From Spirometra erinaceieuropaei (Eukaryota > Platyhelminthes > Cestoda > Diphyllobothriidea > Diphyllobothriidae): a stretch of DNA of 64,000 nucleotides. A program made the position numbers and the translations under genes. The stretch lies in contig CACRXP010000029.1 of the NCBI GenBank assembly GCA_902702965.1, forward strand, positions 152,099 through 216,098. The letters are read 5' to 3'. This document shows positions 22,541 to 33,671 of this stretch, piece by piece (within the stretch, counting starts at the first letter, position 1; every line of letters starts with the position of its first letter). The notes below the pieces were generated by a model. The model saw only the letters and a list, made by a program, of their open reading frames with translations, made no database searches and had not been told where the DNA came from.

Positions 22541-23139
22541 ATATAAAGATGGAACTCGCGAATGAAAGAGAATATGCACATCACAGGTTCTTGTTTAAAA
22601 GAAGCCGAATACACGGTCAGTAGGTCGGTGCTCGAGTCTTCGTCTTCTTTTAAAGATGGAACTGTTCGTTTGTGTGTAATGGGTAATCTTCGAAGGTGTT
22701 GCACCGATTGCTCTGAAATTTGGACACAACCTTACAAACGCATAGAGGGGGTTTTTTGTCTACCTTCATACTTATGCAGAGGGCACGCCTGTGGCGGGTA
22801 AAAACATGCTTTTTTTGCAGAACAACGCCATCGACTGAGTGAAAAAGAAGGGGAGAGGGCATTTCCAGACGCGCTGGCCTGCCGCCATTGACCGGCATCC
22901 GCTCGGACACACCTGCGCCCGGACGGCCGAGTCCACTCCCACTGCAGACACTTGTACATGCATTCCTCACCCCCTGGGCCGATGCAGTACAGGCCGCTAG
23001 GCCTACCACTCATGAGACCAAAATCGCAACTCCTTGAAGCCACTTGAACTTGCCCCCACAACCCATATGAATGGGGCTGCCACCGCTTCCTCTGGGATTC
23101 TCGGGCGTGATGACTAGATGCAGTTAACACCACCCCCTT

Positions 23140-25060
23140 CCACCGCGTTTGCGAAAACACTGCTGTATTCGGAAGTGTCTACGTATTACATACACATGGA
23201 ATGCGCGTAGAAAATCTTTCGAACGACGCAAACGAGAAGAGCGAGTCGGCTGACAACCGGGCATATGCAAGGGAACTGGGATAGACAGACTGTACACAGT
23301 ACATCCCAATCAAGACGAATTCTTCTTTCGTGGCACGCTGTTGGTAAATGTACCCGGTTTAACGTCTTTCCAGCAACTGAAAATTGTCAACGGCATTAGA
23401 AATTCCACTTTCCGCAGTACGTGTCGGGCTCTCAATTTTCTGAGAAACGACTGACACTGGGATGTATGCATTAATGACGCGTACAGCACGTCCCATCCAC
23501 TTCAAATTCGTGCATTGTTTACAGTAATATTGACCGCCTGCTCTCCTTAATCTCCAACAGAATTGTGGGAGGAATATTAATTGCACATGGCTGAAGATAT
23601 CTTCCATCGACTAGGCAAAGAGAACTCAAATGTGGATTTCACGGTAGGAATCTACAAAGAGACATTAATAATGATTGAGAATATGTGCGTAGAAATCACG
23701 AACAAAGTTCTCCTAAGCCAGCACTAGAGCAGAATGACGTTTACGATCAAATAATGCGGACTGTCAATAACGGGGTTGGAGGAATCTTCTTCTTAGATAC
23801 GCCAGGAGGAACTGGTAAACCGTTCCTACTATGACTGATTCGGACAGCAATACGATTGAAAAATGACATTGCCTTAGCATTTGCGTCCTCCGGAATAACC
23901 GGAACCCTGCTACCCCCTCGGAAGAACTGCTCATTCAACTTTGAAATTGCCGTTGAACGTGCAATTCATTGAAACTCACACGGGCAACATTTCCAATGCA
24001 TCCGGCATGGGAAGTGTGCTGCAGAAATGCAAGCCTTTTGTTCAGAATGAATGCACAATGGTGTAAAAAACACTCGAGGTTCTTGATCGATCACAGCAGG
24101 ATTTGCGCGGAAACAGCAGAGCATTTGGAGACGCATTGCTAATGCTTGCAGGCGACTTCAGGCAAACATTTCCTGTAATTTCTCCAACGACAACGGCAGA
24201 CGAAATAAATGCCTGCCTGAAAACCACTACTTTGTGGCGCCAGGACCAAACGATAAAATTAATTATAAATATGCGTGTCCAGCTACAAAACGACCGATCA
24301 GCTGAGATATTCTCACACCAATTGCTGGCAATTGGGAACGGAAAGGTGCTGATTGATCCGACTTCAGGACGCATGTCACTACCCTTTACCTTCGGCGATT
24401 TAGTGTCTTCAAAAAGAGAATTGGTTGAAAAGGTAGTTCCCAATATTTAAATCAAGTATACGAATCACGATTGGCTGAGCGAATGAGCTATTCTTGCGGC
24501 CGAGAACGCAGATGTCTACCAACTTAATCACATTATTCAGTCTAATATTCAGAGCGAGGCAGTCACATACACGTCCGTCGACACTGTTATGAAAACAGAC
24601 GAGGCAGTTAATTATCCAGCCGAATTTTTAAATTCACTTGATCTGCCAGAGATGCCGCCGCACGTACTGCAGTTGAAAATACGCGTGCCGATTAACATGC
24701 TGTAAAATATCAACCAGCGGAAGTCTTGCAACGGCACGCGGCTTGCGGTTAAAAAATTAACGAGAAATGTCGTGGAAGCAACTATCTTGACAGGATCTTT
24801 GAAAGGTGAACATGTCATAATTCCTCGCATTCCATTGATTCCAACTGATATGCCATTTCAATTTAGGCGACTGCAATTTCCGATTCGATTGGCGCTGGCA
24901 ATCACCATCGACAAAGCCTAGGGCCAATCCCTAGAATTGTGTGGTTTGGATCCGCAAACAGATTGTTTCTCGCATGAGCAACTATATGTTGCGTGCTTCA
25001 GAGTCGGCAAACCATACAATCTCTATATTTGGGCAGAAAATGCAACGAAGAGACATATTG
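23140..25060 (+). pseudogene. Helitron-2 helicase, broken
   Basis: Pif1-type helicase of a RepHel protein. In order: TYTWNARRKSFERRKREE (about 23190-23245), LYTVHPNQDEFFFRG, LVNVPG...SFQQL, then FFLDTPGGTGKPFLL (Walker A with K followed by P, about 23785-23830), LAFASSGI, LLMLAGDFRQTFPVI (Walker B-like, about 24139-24183), DEINACLKTTTLWRQ and NMRVQLQNDRSAEIFS. Further on come NYPAEFLNSLDLPEMPP, CNGTRLAVKKL, EATILTG, IPRIPLIPTDMPFQFRRLQF, AITIDKA-stop-GQSLELCGL and YVACFRVGKPYNLYIW. Stops interrupt it near 24450, 24484, 24703 and 24919, and at least one frameshift occurs. The longest clean piece is 24103-24450. Confidence 0.85.
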
Positions 25061-25143
25061 CATAACAACAAGCATTATGAAATTAAACGTGTTAGAAACG
25101 TGCACCTTCCTATTTTTCTTTCTTTTCCATTTCGTCACACTGA

Positions 25144-25174
25144 GCCACAGCAACGCGTGGCTGGTTCCAGCTAG
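25144..25174 (+). repeat. Helitron-2 3' hairpin and CTAG terminus
   Basis: GCCAC (25144-25148) and GTGGC (25157-25161) form the terminal hairpin. CTAG ends at 25174 and T follows, matching the A|T insertion rule of Helitrons. Confidence 0.85.
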
Positions 25175-25175
25175 T

Positions 25176-26715
25176 ATAGGATAAAACAAGGCAAATTCAA
25201 TCCGACCGACTTGTCTGGCGATTGTTCCGCCTCACCTAAATATTCGTTTGATGAAGACAGGGGAAGCCTGAAAGTCATGTAGGTTGGAATAGGACTGAAC
25301 GCAACAAAATCCAGAGACAACGCTTACAGATCTAGCCGGTGACATTTTTGATTTTCACATACACAATCAGACCGGGTCATATTCATGGAAAATAGGTCGT
25401 TAGCCAATGACCCATACAGAACACTGTGGGCAGACGGTTTGCTCGGAGGCGGGCACTTAGAACAAGACAACTGCAGACGTTCAGCGGATGCCTTTCAGCC
25501 GTGCTGCACGATATCACTATCTTCACTGATGGGCGAAACTTAGCCAAGAGCCACCAGAGAGTGGCATTCCTACCAAAGGCATGTGGGCGCACGACTTTTA
25601 ATGTAAAAAATGTCTACTCACTGCACTGGAGCCACAAGCGAATCATTCGACTTTGATGAGTTTTTCGATGCGAATATTTACCTTCTGGAAGTCTCCCTGC
25701 GACCAGGCAGATCGACAGACGAGTAACTCGCAGTCCTCATGAAGACCGAGAAGAAGACTTTCCTGTAGTACTGTCCAACCGAGGCGTGATATCGCGAAAA
25801 CGAGGACGGGGTTCACCTACTCACTCCCATTGGCATGCACTTATCTCCTTATGCTGGGATTCAAATCTCCCCCATGCCCCTGTTCACCTTTAAGGGACAT
25901 TATTGCCTGAAACACGAACGAGTTCGGGACTGCACTTGTTGGTGTAAAAGTGAAGCCAAGCTGCATTGCGTTGCAATATGCTGTTGCAACTGCCATGCAA
26001 ATGCACTCAAGCTCGTGCCTTTGCTATAATTCGTATACGGTCTCTGTTAGAGAATTCTGCTAAATCGTTCCATTTTGATTTGAACCATTGACATATCTGA
26101 CCAACAATCATCACCTATATAAAACCATGCCCTTGAGTTTAGGTGCGTGTTTCCGACGTCATAGCGATAGGGAGAGTGTTTTTGACCAAAAAGGAGGCCT
26201 AATCTGGACCAAAAACCTCGGACTGGTGAAAACGATGGGCAGAGGTGATAGTTCTTGAACCAGTTGAATTATGACCCTTCAATGGACACTTAGCACACTT
26301 AAGGAACCCGCAGATCTCACTGCTCACTGACTGATTACCGTAAATTAATTTCTAGCCTGAAATATTTCTGTGATCTCAAACGAAGGCCACCAATCGCTAA
26401 GGAGGCAATAGCTGTACAGCGGATTACGCGTGTGTTTCCCCAGTCCCTTCGATAGCTTGAACCGTTCGTTGCAGGCGTAGAACCATTTTGTTAATGGCAG
26501 AACTATTCCTTTACCTGCTCGTCTTAACCTGCACGATGAGGTCTTTTTCAAACTTCAGTTAATCTGTGACCCAGCACAGGCCGTCCGCTTTAGAAATTGC
26601 ACTCTCAACAGACTAGGAATAATGAATAGCACGTTTCGGTCCGCTTGCAGCCTTTAAACAAAACCATATTTCCTGAATGCCATCTGGGCAAGCATACTCG
26701 TGATGCTATAGCCAC
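25176..26715 (+). repeat. Dispersed repeat H, copy 1
   Basis: About 1.5 kb that recurs inverted at 51000-52716 beside Helitron-3, partly in tandem at 26720-28090, and as short pieces at 53889-53950 and 55010-55150. Shared blocks: cacctaaatattcgtttgat, gacctattt...ccatgaata, atgctttaac-type end. Frames are not conserved, and no motif was recognised. Confidence 0.65.
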
Positions 26716-28090
26716 TTTTTCATGAACCATTTATCTCCTAATAGTGGTAGTAGATCCTCACCATGCCCGCACTCATCCTTAGGGGGCATTGTTACATGAA
26801 ACAGGAACGAAGTTGGGAAGGGGGAGGTGGATTTGATGAAGTAAAAGCGAAGTCAATCTGTAGCGCTTTTTAATATGCCATGGCTACTAGCACGCAAGTT
26901 CACTCAAGCTCGCGCCTCTTCTACACGAGTCGGTAAAGGTGGGATATGTGACCCCTTTTGGTGGTCTGTCAAAAGCCCACCTCCTTATTTCACGTGGTTA
27001 GGTGTGTCTAATAACGGCTTGCCTCGCAGTAGGCCGCGAAAGGGGTTATGCAAAAAACGGATTTTAACCTCCAATAGCGTCCTGGACATTAATGTTGCCC
27101 GGTTTAGACCCAAGGCCAGGGCTCAGGCAATGGTTAGAACTAATGTTAGTTGGGTTATTATTAGGACTAGGGTTGACAGGCTTGGACTGTGGTTTGGATT
27201 TGGGGATGTGGCTAGGGTTAGGGTTTTAGGGCTTGGCTCAAGGTTACGGCTACGTGCGAGTTCTCATTCAGTGCTTACTTGTTAGAAATTTACCGTTGAA
27301 GGCATGCCCATGATTGGTGCTAGATTTATGGCTAGTTACGATATTCCCAAGGGGGTAATATACCACGTCCTTGCTCACGAGTCTCTTAAACCACTTGGTT
27401 TCGAGTGGAAGCATTGACAGAACTGAACGACAGATATCCCATACATAAGCCCTTGAATCTGGTTCTAGGCGCGTGTTTCTGGCTTCACAGCGAAAAGGTG
27501 AGTGTTTATGATCAGCAAAGATGATCTTATTAATGTGTCTACAAAAAGATTTTTTACAAACTCTCTTCCCCATCTATAAGTTGTGACTGCAGATATGTTG
27601 GACAGGGATGACGATTTACAAGATGATAATAAACTTAAAAACAGTTCGTAAACCCGTATTGGTCACTGTGTACTGACGGCTTACTGTAAATCTCTCTCCA
27701 GTCCGGCACAGTTACGTACGCCGACACGGAAGAAACTGTCCAATACGTAAGCGTTGGTTGTTCAGATGACATCATACGTGCTCCGCCCGATGCTTTTAAA
27801 CGATTGACACATTCTCTGCAAGCTTAGGATACTTTTGCTTCTGACGGAGCTACTCGCTCACCAGCTCGTACCACACGAAGAGGTTGTTTTCAACGTTGAA
27901 TTATTCTGTGACCCATGCCAGAGTGTCCCCCTTAGCAAACATATCCCCAGAAAATCAGATCTTCTGAATAACAGATCGCCATTCGCTTTCGGCATGTAAG
28001 AAAACTCATTTCGTGAACGCCATGCTGATGACCGTACTCGGCATTCCTTTACCAGAACCGGTGAACCAAATCTCATTATGCTAATGCCTG
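26716..28090 (+). repeat. Dispersed repeat H, tandem partial copy 2
   Basis: Second, 5'-shorter copy following directly on copy 1: 26728-26920 matches 25838-26020, 27440-27520 matches 26130-26200, and 27880-27930 matches 26530-26580. It is interrupted by a telomere-like stretch around 27100-27290. Confidence 0.55.
27100..27290. repeat. Degenerate telomere-like stretch (T3)
   Basis: Loose GGTTAG/TTAGGG-like repeats within repeat H copy 2. No flanking inverted repeat found. The plus open frame at 26875-27285 passes through it and is not a gene. Confidence 0.45.
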
Positions 28091-28264
28091 AGCTACTGCC
28101 TCAGATCGCATTGGCTGCGATTCAGGGAGAGCTACATAGGGCTACAAACGCGCTTTCGGCTCTAATTTGACTACTGACAGATGTAAACTCTCTTTGAGCT
28201 GGGGCTAATTCGCAATTGAATTGCTGATGTTTGTGCTCAGTTTTCTTTATTTCTCCTCACCCAG

Positions 28265-28352
28265 CCTCCTCCTCCCCCTCCTCCTCCTCCTCCCTCTCCT
28301 CCTCCTCCTCCTCCTCCTCCTCCTCCTCCTCCTCATCCTCATCCTCTTCTTC
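28265..28352. repeat. (CTC)n microsatellite
   Basis: CCT/CTC trinucleotide run, slightly interrupted. Confidence 0.9.
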
Positions 28353-29063
28353 GTTTAAAAACCTGTCCCTATGGACATAAGGCTTGTCTCCATACACCAA
28401 CCTTCCACACTGTCACGAAACAGTCGGCGGAGACGGTATGTATGCTTGCCTCTGTCCTATGCCAATATAGAAGTTCTAGCGCCCATATTCACCCTTGCAA
28501 CACTGAGGAAAAAGAGCAAATTACTTTAACAAACATCATTTTCCCGAGGCTAAATGTGACTTCACTGGCATTCAAATAAAGTTACAGAAGTGATTGTCAG
28601 GCGTGAGCATGCTGTAGCCTCACGGATCTCCGTCCAGGTGTGGTACACTTTGATAAAGCGTTATGACGTGAGTGAGGTGAGGAAGAGTAGGAAACGCACG
28701 CGGTAGGTGCAAGAGTTGGCAGTCGGTGAAAGCAAAGCCAAGAACAGGGTCAGTTAGCCAGGGCATTGGGTAGAGGAGGGGGAAGCAGAACGAGAGAAGG
28801 CAGCCAGCAAATTTAATTGAAGCCCCCGGCGGACAAGGTATTCACTCGAAACTCTCAGACAGGCAGCAGGAGCTAGGGTACTTTCCCTACCTCCCCCCCC
28901 CCGTAACGCGTTCGCCACAGTCATTTGGAATGTTCGAAGTTCCGGGAAATGCCGTCAGTTTGAGCGTCATGCAGAAGCACAAAACAACAATGGCTCGGAA
29001 CAGCCCACAAGGAAGGCTCTTGAGATAGGAGAGGAAGCTGTGCCATTCGTGGACGTCTGGTAG
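28353..29063. other. Unassigned stretch
   Basis: No recognised element. The minus frames at 28887-29203 overlap the start of PLE P1b and show no reverse-transcriptase motif. Confidence 0.4.
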
Positions 29064-29073
29064 ATGTTTTGGC

Positions 29074-30125
29074 ATGCCAGTAAAAACGCTAAAAGAACTA
29101 CTGGCGCGTTGCACACAACATGTACAGTTTCTGTGCAATAGTCAACTATACGGACAGATAGATGGCGTGGCAATGGGCTCACCTCTTGGACCGTTCCTTG
29201 CAAATGGTACCGCCGATATCGACGACCTTGTCCAAAAGTTCAACAGTGCGCACCCCTCGGTAAAGTTCACTGCCAAGTCTGAGGCAGATAACGAAATTGC
29301 GTTTCTCGATGTCCTTCTGCACAGGCAGGCGAATGGGTCTATGCAGCGCAGGGTGTTCCGAAAGAAAACCTGGACGGTAAAATGCGTTAATTTCCTCAGT
29401 TTTGTTCCCCTCAACATCGAATGAAATCTAGTCCAGGAATTGGCAGCTAGAGTGAGGCGCATCTGCTCACCTGAAGCTATTGAAGCAGAGCTCCAACAGC
29501 TGCGGAACACACTTTGGGAGAACGGATACCCAGATAGATTTATCCTCCGAAATATTGGGGAACGCATTGCAAGGCCCACTGTTGCGACTGCAGAAAAGAA
29601 AGATGTATTCATAAGAATGCCTTTTGCAGGAGACACAGCGATCGAACTAGTCAGACGGCGCTTAACTACAGCTATCACGAGAGCGTTCCCCGCGGCGAAT
29701 TTACGCGTATGCTTCACAAACTCTCCTCTCCTACGTTTGGGAGGTAAAGGCAGACTACCGCTGGAGGCCACATAAATGTGCATTTACTCATTCAATTGCT
29801 CCTGTGGAGCGGGATACATCGGCCACACAACGAGACACCTGGTAAGGAGGTTGCGTGAACATATGCCCGCCTGGCTGGACAGAGGTGAGACCCGGTCGAT
29901 TTCGAGTTCTATTCTCGAACATTTTATCGATATGAATCACTGAGTCGATGCCAAGGAAGCATTTCAGGTTGTCTATCGGACACCAACAAGCTTCTCTAAA
30001 GGCATGCGCCAACGGATACTAGCAACGGCCGAGGCAATGTCTATACGGCTAGCGAATTCGGTGTTATGCTGTCCGAAAACCCTGACACAAGCGCTCTCTG
30101 CAGTGGCCAGCGCCAACCTCAAGTG
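29074..30125 (+). pseudogene. P1b reverse transcriptase/GIY-YIG ORF, broken
   Basis: Reverse transcriptase plus GIY-YIG endonuclease of a Penelope-like element. Visible are LKELLARCTQHVQFLCN, then motif B (DGVAMGSPLGPFLAN), where the usual glycine is kept. Immediately after this, 33 codons present in copy a are missing, including YVDD, and the frame is preserved. The thumb/linker continues (FLDVLLHRQANGS...FRKKTWT) to a stop at 29422, then RVRRICSPEAIEAEL...ENGYPDRFILRNIGER to a stop near 29773, then MCIYSFNCSCGAGYIGHTTR (GIY-YIG core, about 29776-29835). More stops follow (TAA near 29940). Without motif C it could never have polymerised. Confidence 0.8.
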
Positions 30126-30358
30126 ATGATGACATGCAGCCTCAATTCCCAAAGTACAGTGATGGATACCCCGTGTACTCAATCCAAGAACATCACTCAA
30201 AGACTCTCTTACCCCCCTCCCCTAGCTCTAAGAACCAAAACCCGCCGACCTCGTCATGCGGACGACTTGGGAAACATGAGTGTTAATTACTTAATAGTCC
30301 TTGAGACACCTATAAACACCGTTAATGTTGTACATTTTCATTCCTTCATGTAACTGTA

Positions 30359-30398
30359 TTGGCCTGACGAAGAATTACCGAAAACACGTTTTTGCCAA
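30359..30398 (+). ncRNA. Hammerhead-like motif in P1b tail
   Basis: TTGGC, CTGACGA, a nine-base spacer AGAATTACC, GAAAAC, then GTTT-type strand and GCCAA. TTGGC/GCCAA make a 5-bp stem I, and AAAC/GTTT make stem III. Stem II is almost absent, so this is a structural resemblance only. Confidence 0.35.
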
Positions 30399-30407
30399 CC
30401 TGACTTT

Positions 30408-30547
30408 TCAAGATTTTGAATAATTCTTATTGACTCAACCGTGAAAAACTCGTTGACGCGGTGAGATTCTAACCCACGACAGCAAGAGGACGGCTTTAGT
30501 ACACCCAACGCTCTAGCCACCTAAGCTGCGAGGCCCCACCAGTCAGG
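30408..30547 (-). repeat. S2 tRNA-derived SINE (minus copy)
   Basis: Minus strand: tRNA-like head with A box (cagcttaggtggctagagcg) and B box-like gggttagaatctcac, then a short tail (gagtttttcacggttgagtc) ending at the P1b tail. Related to 30735-30950 and 45302-45465. Confidence 0.65.
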
Positions 30548-30734
30548 ATGAACTATTGAAAATCTGTTAAAACACCTACTTATTACCTGAGCCTGGTAGT
30601 CATCTTGCGGATTCTAGATGGATTACTTAGGGAATCCCGTTTGGACAGTCAGCTAACAGTATCAGATTTGGTGGATTCCAGACGTTCCAGTAGGTGGGGC
30701 GGGTAACTTGACCCAAATGTGATAAGATTCACGT

Positions 30735-30950
30735 CCCGTCGTGAGACCGCGTAGCTCAGGTGGCTAGAGCCTTGGCTGTACTGAAGCCCTTCCCTGGCTG
30801 TCATGGGTTTGGATCCCATCGAGGCGCCGAGTCTTTCCCAGTTCGGTCAATAAGAATATACGCCTGGCATAGATCACCAGTATACAACTCCATTTGAGAA
30901 AGTGTGAACTTTCGATCTGGATCCAATTGCCCCCTGGGTATCTGAGTAAA
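30735..30950 (+). repeat. S2 tRNA-derived SINE (plus copy)
   Basis: Head reads gcgtagctcaggtggctaga (A box) and gggtttggatccca (B box with T for C). The tail gagtctttcccagttcggtc resembles the tail of the minus copy. Not a functional tRNA: the acceptor and anticodon stems do not close properly, although the loop ctgtact would carry GTA. The minus open frame at 30764-30979 is a shadow. Confidence 0.65.
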
Positions 30951-32319
30951 AGGCCTTGCCGCATGTGTTTGCTACTCATCCGTCATCCATTGTCATCCGA
31001 GACGTTCAGAATTGCGTGAAAGCGACACATCGCAGACCTATCGCAGATGGTTACGTGTCCTTTCATAGAAACCTTGATTATCTAAAACAGAATCACCAAC
31101 ATACTTTTAAGTGGCAAAAGTATTATACTGCTCGTAGTGCTACTGCTTTTCAGAACGGGCATTACGTGGTTATTCCACAGTCGTTGATGGTCTTCGACTC
31201 GAATCTTCATTGAAATCTCGGGTCTGATTCTAAAAGTCATGTCCCGGAGACTTAACTCCATATCCTTCATTGAATAATTTCTGAAATTATTCGCTTGATA
31301 CTGTTAAGTGTCAACAGCAAGTGGCAGAGAAAATAAGGAAATTTGAGGACAGTCGGAACAAATCAAAGAAGAACTGGGAAGGTTAGTCGACCGCGATCCA
31401 TGTAAAACTTTTAAAGAATGTCAGAAATATTAGGAGTTGATAGATCCACTGTTAGCAAACGTTTAGATGCACTAAGAATGACACAAAAACAAGAAATTTG
31501 GGAACTGTATGAATTGACCTAGAAATAACAAAGAAAACTTAGCACCGCGTGTGAAATTTTGCTTTCGAGACACTCAAGTTTTCGTCGAATCGGGAAAAAA
31601 TGGACCCCAGCGAAGTGCTGTCAACAGTATTTCAGGGGGATTCTAAGAAACAAAGGTCCCCTGGAATGGACATATTTTAAAGATCCCAGGGAATTAAGCG
31701 AAAGCAAAAATTCAATGGTAACCAGGCCGGACAATCGTTGAAGGCCGGTACTAATGGATAAAACGTACTATGTACGGAACCAAAAGAAATATTGTCGGAT
31801 CGCGTCAAATTTACAAAATCCAAGAAACTCAGGGATCGCGCCGACGCCGTCGAGGGTCGGTCAAAGAAAGTTCTCTAAAATCTCTGCAGAGATGGTCTTT
31901 TCACGAACTGAGGCGAGACTTCGCATTCCAGGTGAATTCAAAAGTAGGGTAGATGGTGGATGTTCGATTGACGGGACGATTTCCTTATTCTTCTGAGGTT
32001 TCGAGCTCGCATGGGAGTCCATTGTCAGAGACAAAAACGGTAACAGGACAAGCAAGAGTTGTCGCGGGTATGAGCCAATCAAACATCATTGACGCCACTC
32101 TGGAGGTAACTGCGCAGGACACTGTACGCCGGCGCCAGACCGATGCATCTATCAACGGAGTTCACATGTGAGGCCCAGGCTTCGATCATATCGCGACTTT
32201 TCTTGCGCATGCAGTGGGTGATTATCTTCGTGGCCCGTTGCGTAGGTGCGGGGAGCAATTTGCCATAATCTGACATCCCGCCCCACGATCAGTTTATGTT
32301 CAAGTATGGGCGGCCAAGG
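30951..32319. other. Unassigned stretch
   Basis: Several frames of 60-85 codons (30956-31213 plus, 31559-31741 plus, 31754-31996 plus, 32079-32276 minus) carry no motif I can name. The minus frame at 32079-32276 has a protein-like composition but no start context. No repeat found elsewhere in the window. Confidence 0.35.
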
Positions 32320-32321
32320 TA

Positions 32322-33315
32322 CAGTAAGTGGTCAAACACATGAAATGCCAATCGAAATTTCGAAATGCGTTCTCGTTTGGAAAAAATTAATTAGGTAGGG
32401 TTGTAAAAATAATCAGTGTGCAGCATAATTCTATAATAATTCAGTTAACTCGGAGTGCTGGCTTTCGAATAAACTCCTTCCCGGCTACCTGCAAAAACTA
32501 TACTCTGCAAAATATGGCTACTTATGTGGCATGCATTTTTCTCACTGATTTTCGATGCCCTTAAAAATCCAATTATATTTCGTGGAAAACATGCATAAAA
32601 ATATTCATACTCTTACTCGTTGGGTAGAAAATTACGTCTTCTCCCAATCTCATACAGGAAGAAAGGGTATAAATCGGTTTCCAAAAACGTGTCCAGTTCC
32701 CGAATAATTTTGAATCCGAGCTATCGTTACACTTGCATTCAGGGTTCCCAAACTACAAGCCGGATATTTTCAGCATACGGAAAACCATACATTTCTTTGC
32801 GGTATTAAGAGGACACAATATGGTGTTCATAAAATTTAGCAGTGGGTTTGAGCCATATTGTTGACTTTACAAGCCACGATGGTAAATGCAGAGACATAAC
32901 GATTTATGAACGAACATTTCACGATATTAAAAAATCTCACAATTAGAAACTTTTCTAACACAGAATCATACCCTTCCTTCGAATATAAAATTGGGAGAAC
33001 ACGTAATTATCTACTGAATGAACAAAAGAATGAACATTCTATGCATGTTTTCCATGAAATATAATTGAATTTTTAAGGGTATCGAAAATCAATGAGATAA
33101 ATGAGTGCTACATAAATAGTCATTGTTTGCAGAGTATAGTTTTTGCTTGCAGCCGGAAGGAAGTTCGTTCGAAAGCCGGCATCTTGAAGTTACTGGATTA
33201 TTCTAGAGTTATACTGCACAATTATTAGTTTTACAACTCTACTTAATTACTCAAATCGAAACGGAAGAGCATTTCGTAATTTCGGTTGACATTTCATGAG
33301 TTAGCCCACCCACTG
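32322..33315. mobile_element. Foldback MITE, copy C
   Basis: 994-bp copy with TA on both sides (32320-32321, 33316-33317). Left and right 390 bp are inverted copies with about 80-85% identity by eye around a roughly 210-bp centre. Non-coding. Confidence 0.8.
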
Positions 33316-33339
33316 TATGTACGTATCTGCTATGTCATG

Positions 33340-33670
33340 ATCAGCAAACCATGACTCGTGCAGCCTGGTATGCTCTAGCATGTTCCCGCCTAGTAGATGC
33401 ACTTGCTCTCCCGCTGGATATACAGGTCGTGATCATGGCTGCCCAGTCATCCTTATCCTCTTTCTGACCCGTTGTGGTGCTATTGTTGTTGGTTGAAATC
33501 CTGGCCGAGTGGTTGTTGTAGAGCAGGGATTGTGGTGGTACGCCTAGGCGCGGATCTGACCGCGCCAGCCACCTGCATCGTCTCCCGTTCCCGCTCTTCT
33601 TGCCTGTGCTTTGACATCGCGTTCAGTTGTGGAGGAGAGAGTGCGGAAGATGCTGCGCAAGTCTAATCTC
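33340..33670 (+). repeat. Dispersed repeat J, copy 2
   Basis: Same family as 7955-8470. It is cut off at its right by PLE copy P1c. Confidence 0.6.
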
Positions 33671-33671
33671 A

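Larger units (their letters stand above)
22541..25174 (+). mobile_element. Helitron-2, Rep-less copy
   Basis: Plus-strand Helitron: TA-rich start, leader (22653-23130, homologous to the leader of Helitron-1), then a direct jump to the region before the helicase, helicase, hairpin at 25144-25161 and CTAG at 25171-25174 followed by T. The Rep domain is absent, so it is an internally deleted copy. Its 3' end is canonical (CTAG|T). Confidence 0.82.
29064..30405 (+). mobile_element. PLE family P1, copy b (5'-truncated, catalytic motif deleted)
   Basis: Penelope-like retroelement copy, about 85-90% like copy a at 57676-59064 by eye. It begins inside the reverse transcriptase and runs through the GIY-YIG region to the 3' tail ending tgacttttcaa. 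It then abuts an S2 SINE on the opposite strand. Confidence 0.8.

Noticed and set aside
26875..27285. 136-codon open frame
   Set aside because: Crosses a degenerate telomere-like stretch inside repeat H; no motif, not conserved in the other H copies.
28265..28352. CTC run as a coding polyproline or acidic tract
   Set aside because: Microsatellite with no open frame continuing into recognisable protein.
30735..30830. Functional tRNA gene
   Set aside because: A and B boxes are present, but the stems do not close and the body continues as a SINE tail; a related copy lies nearby.
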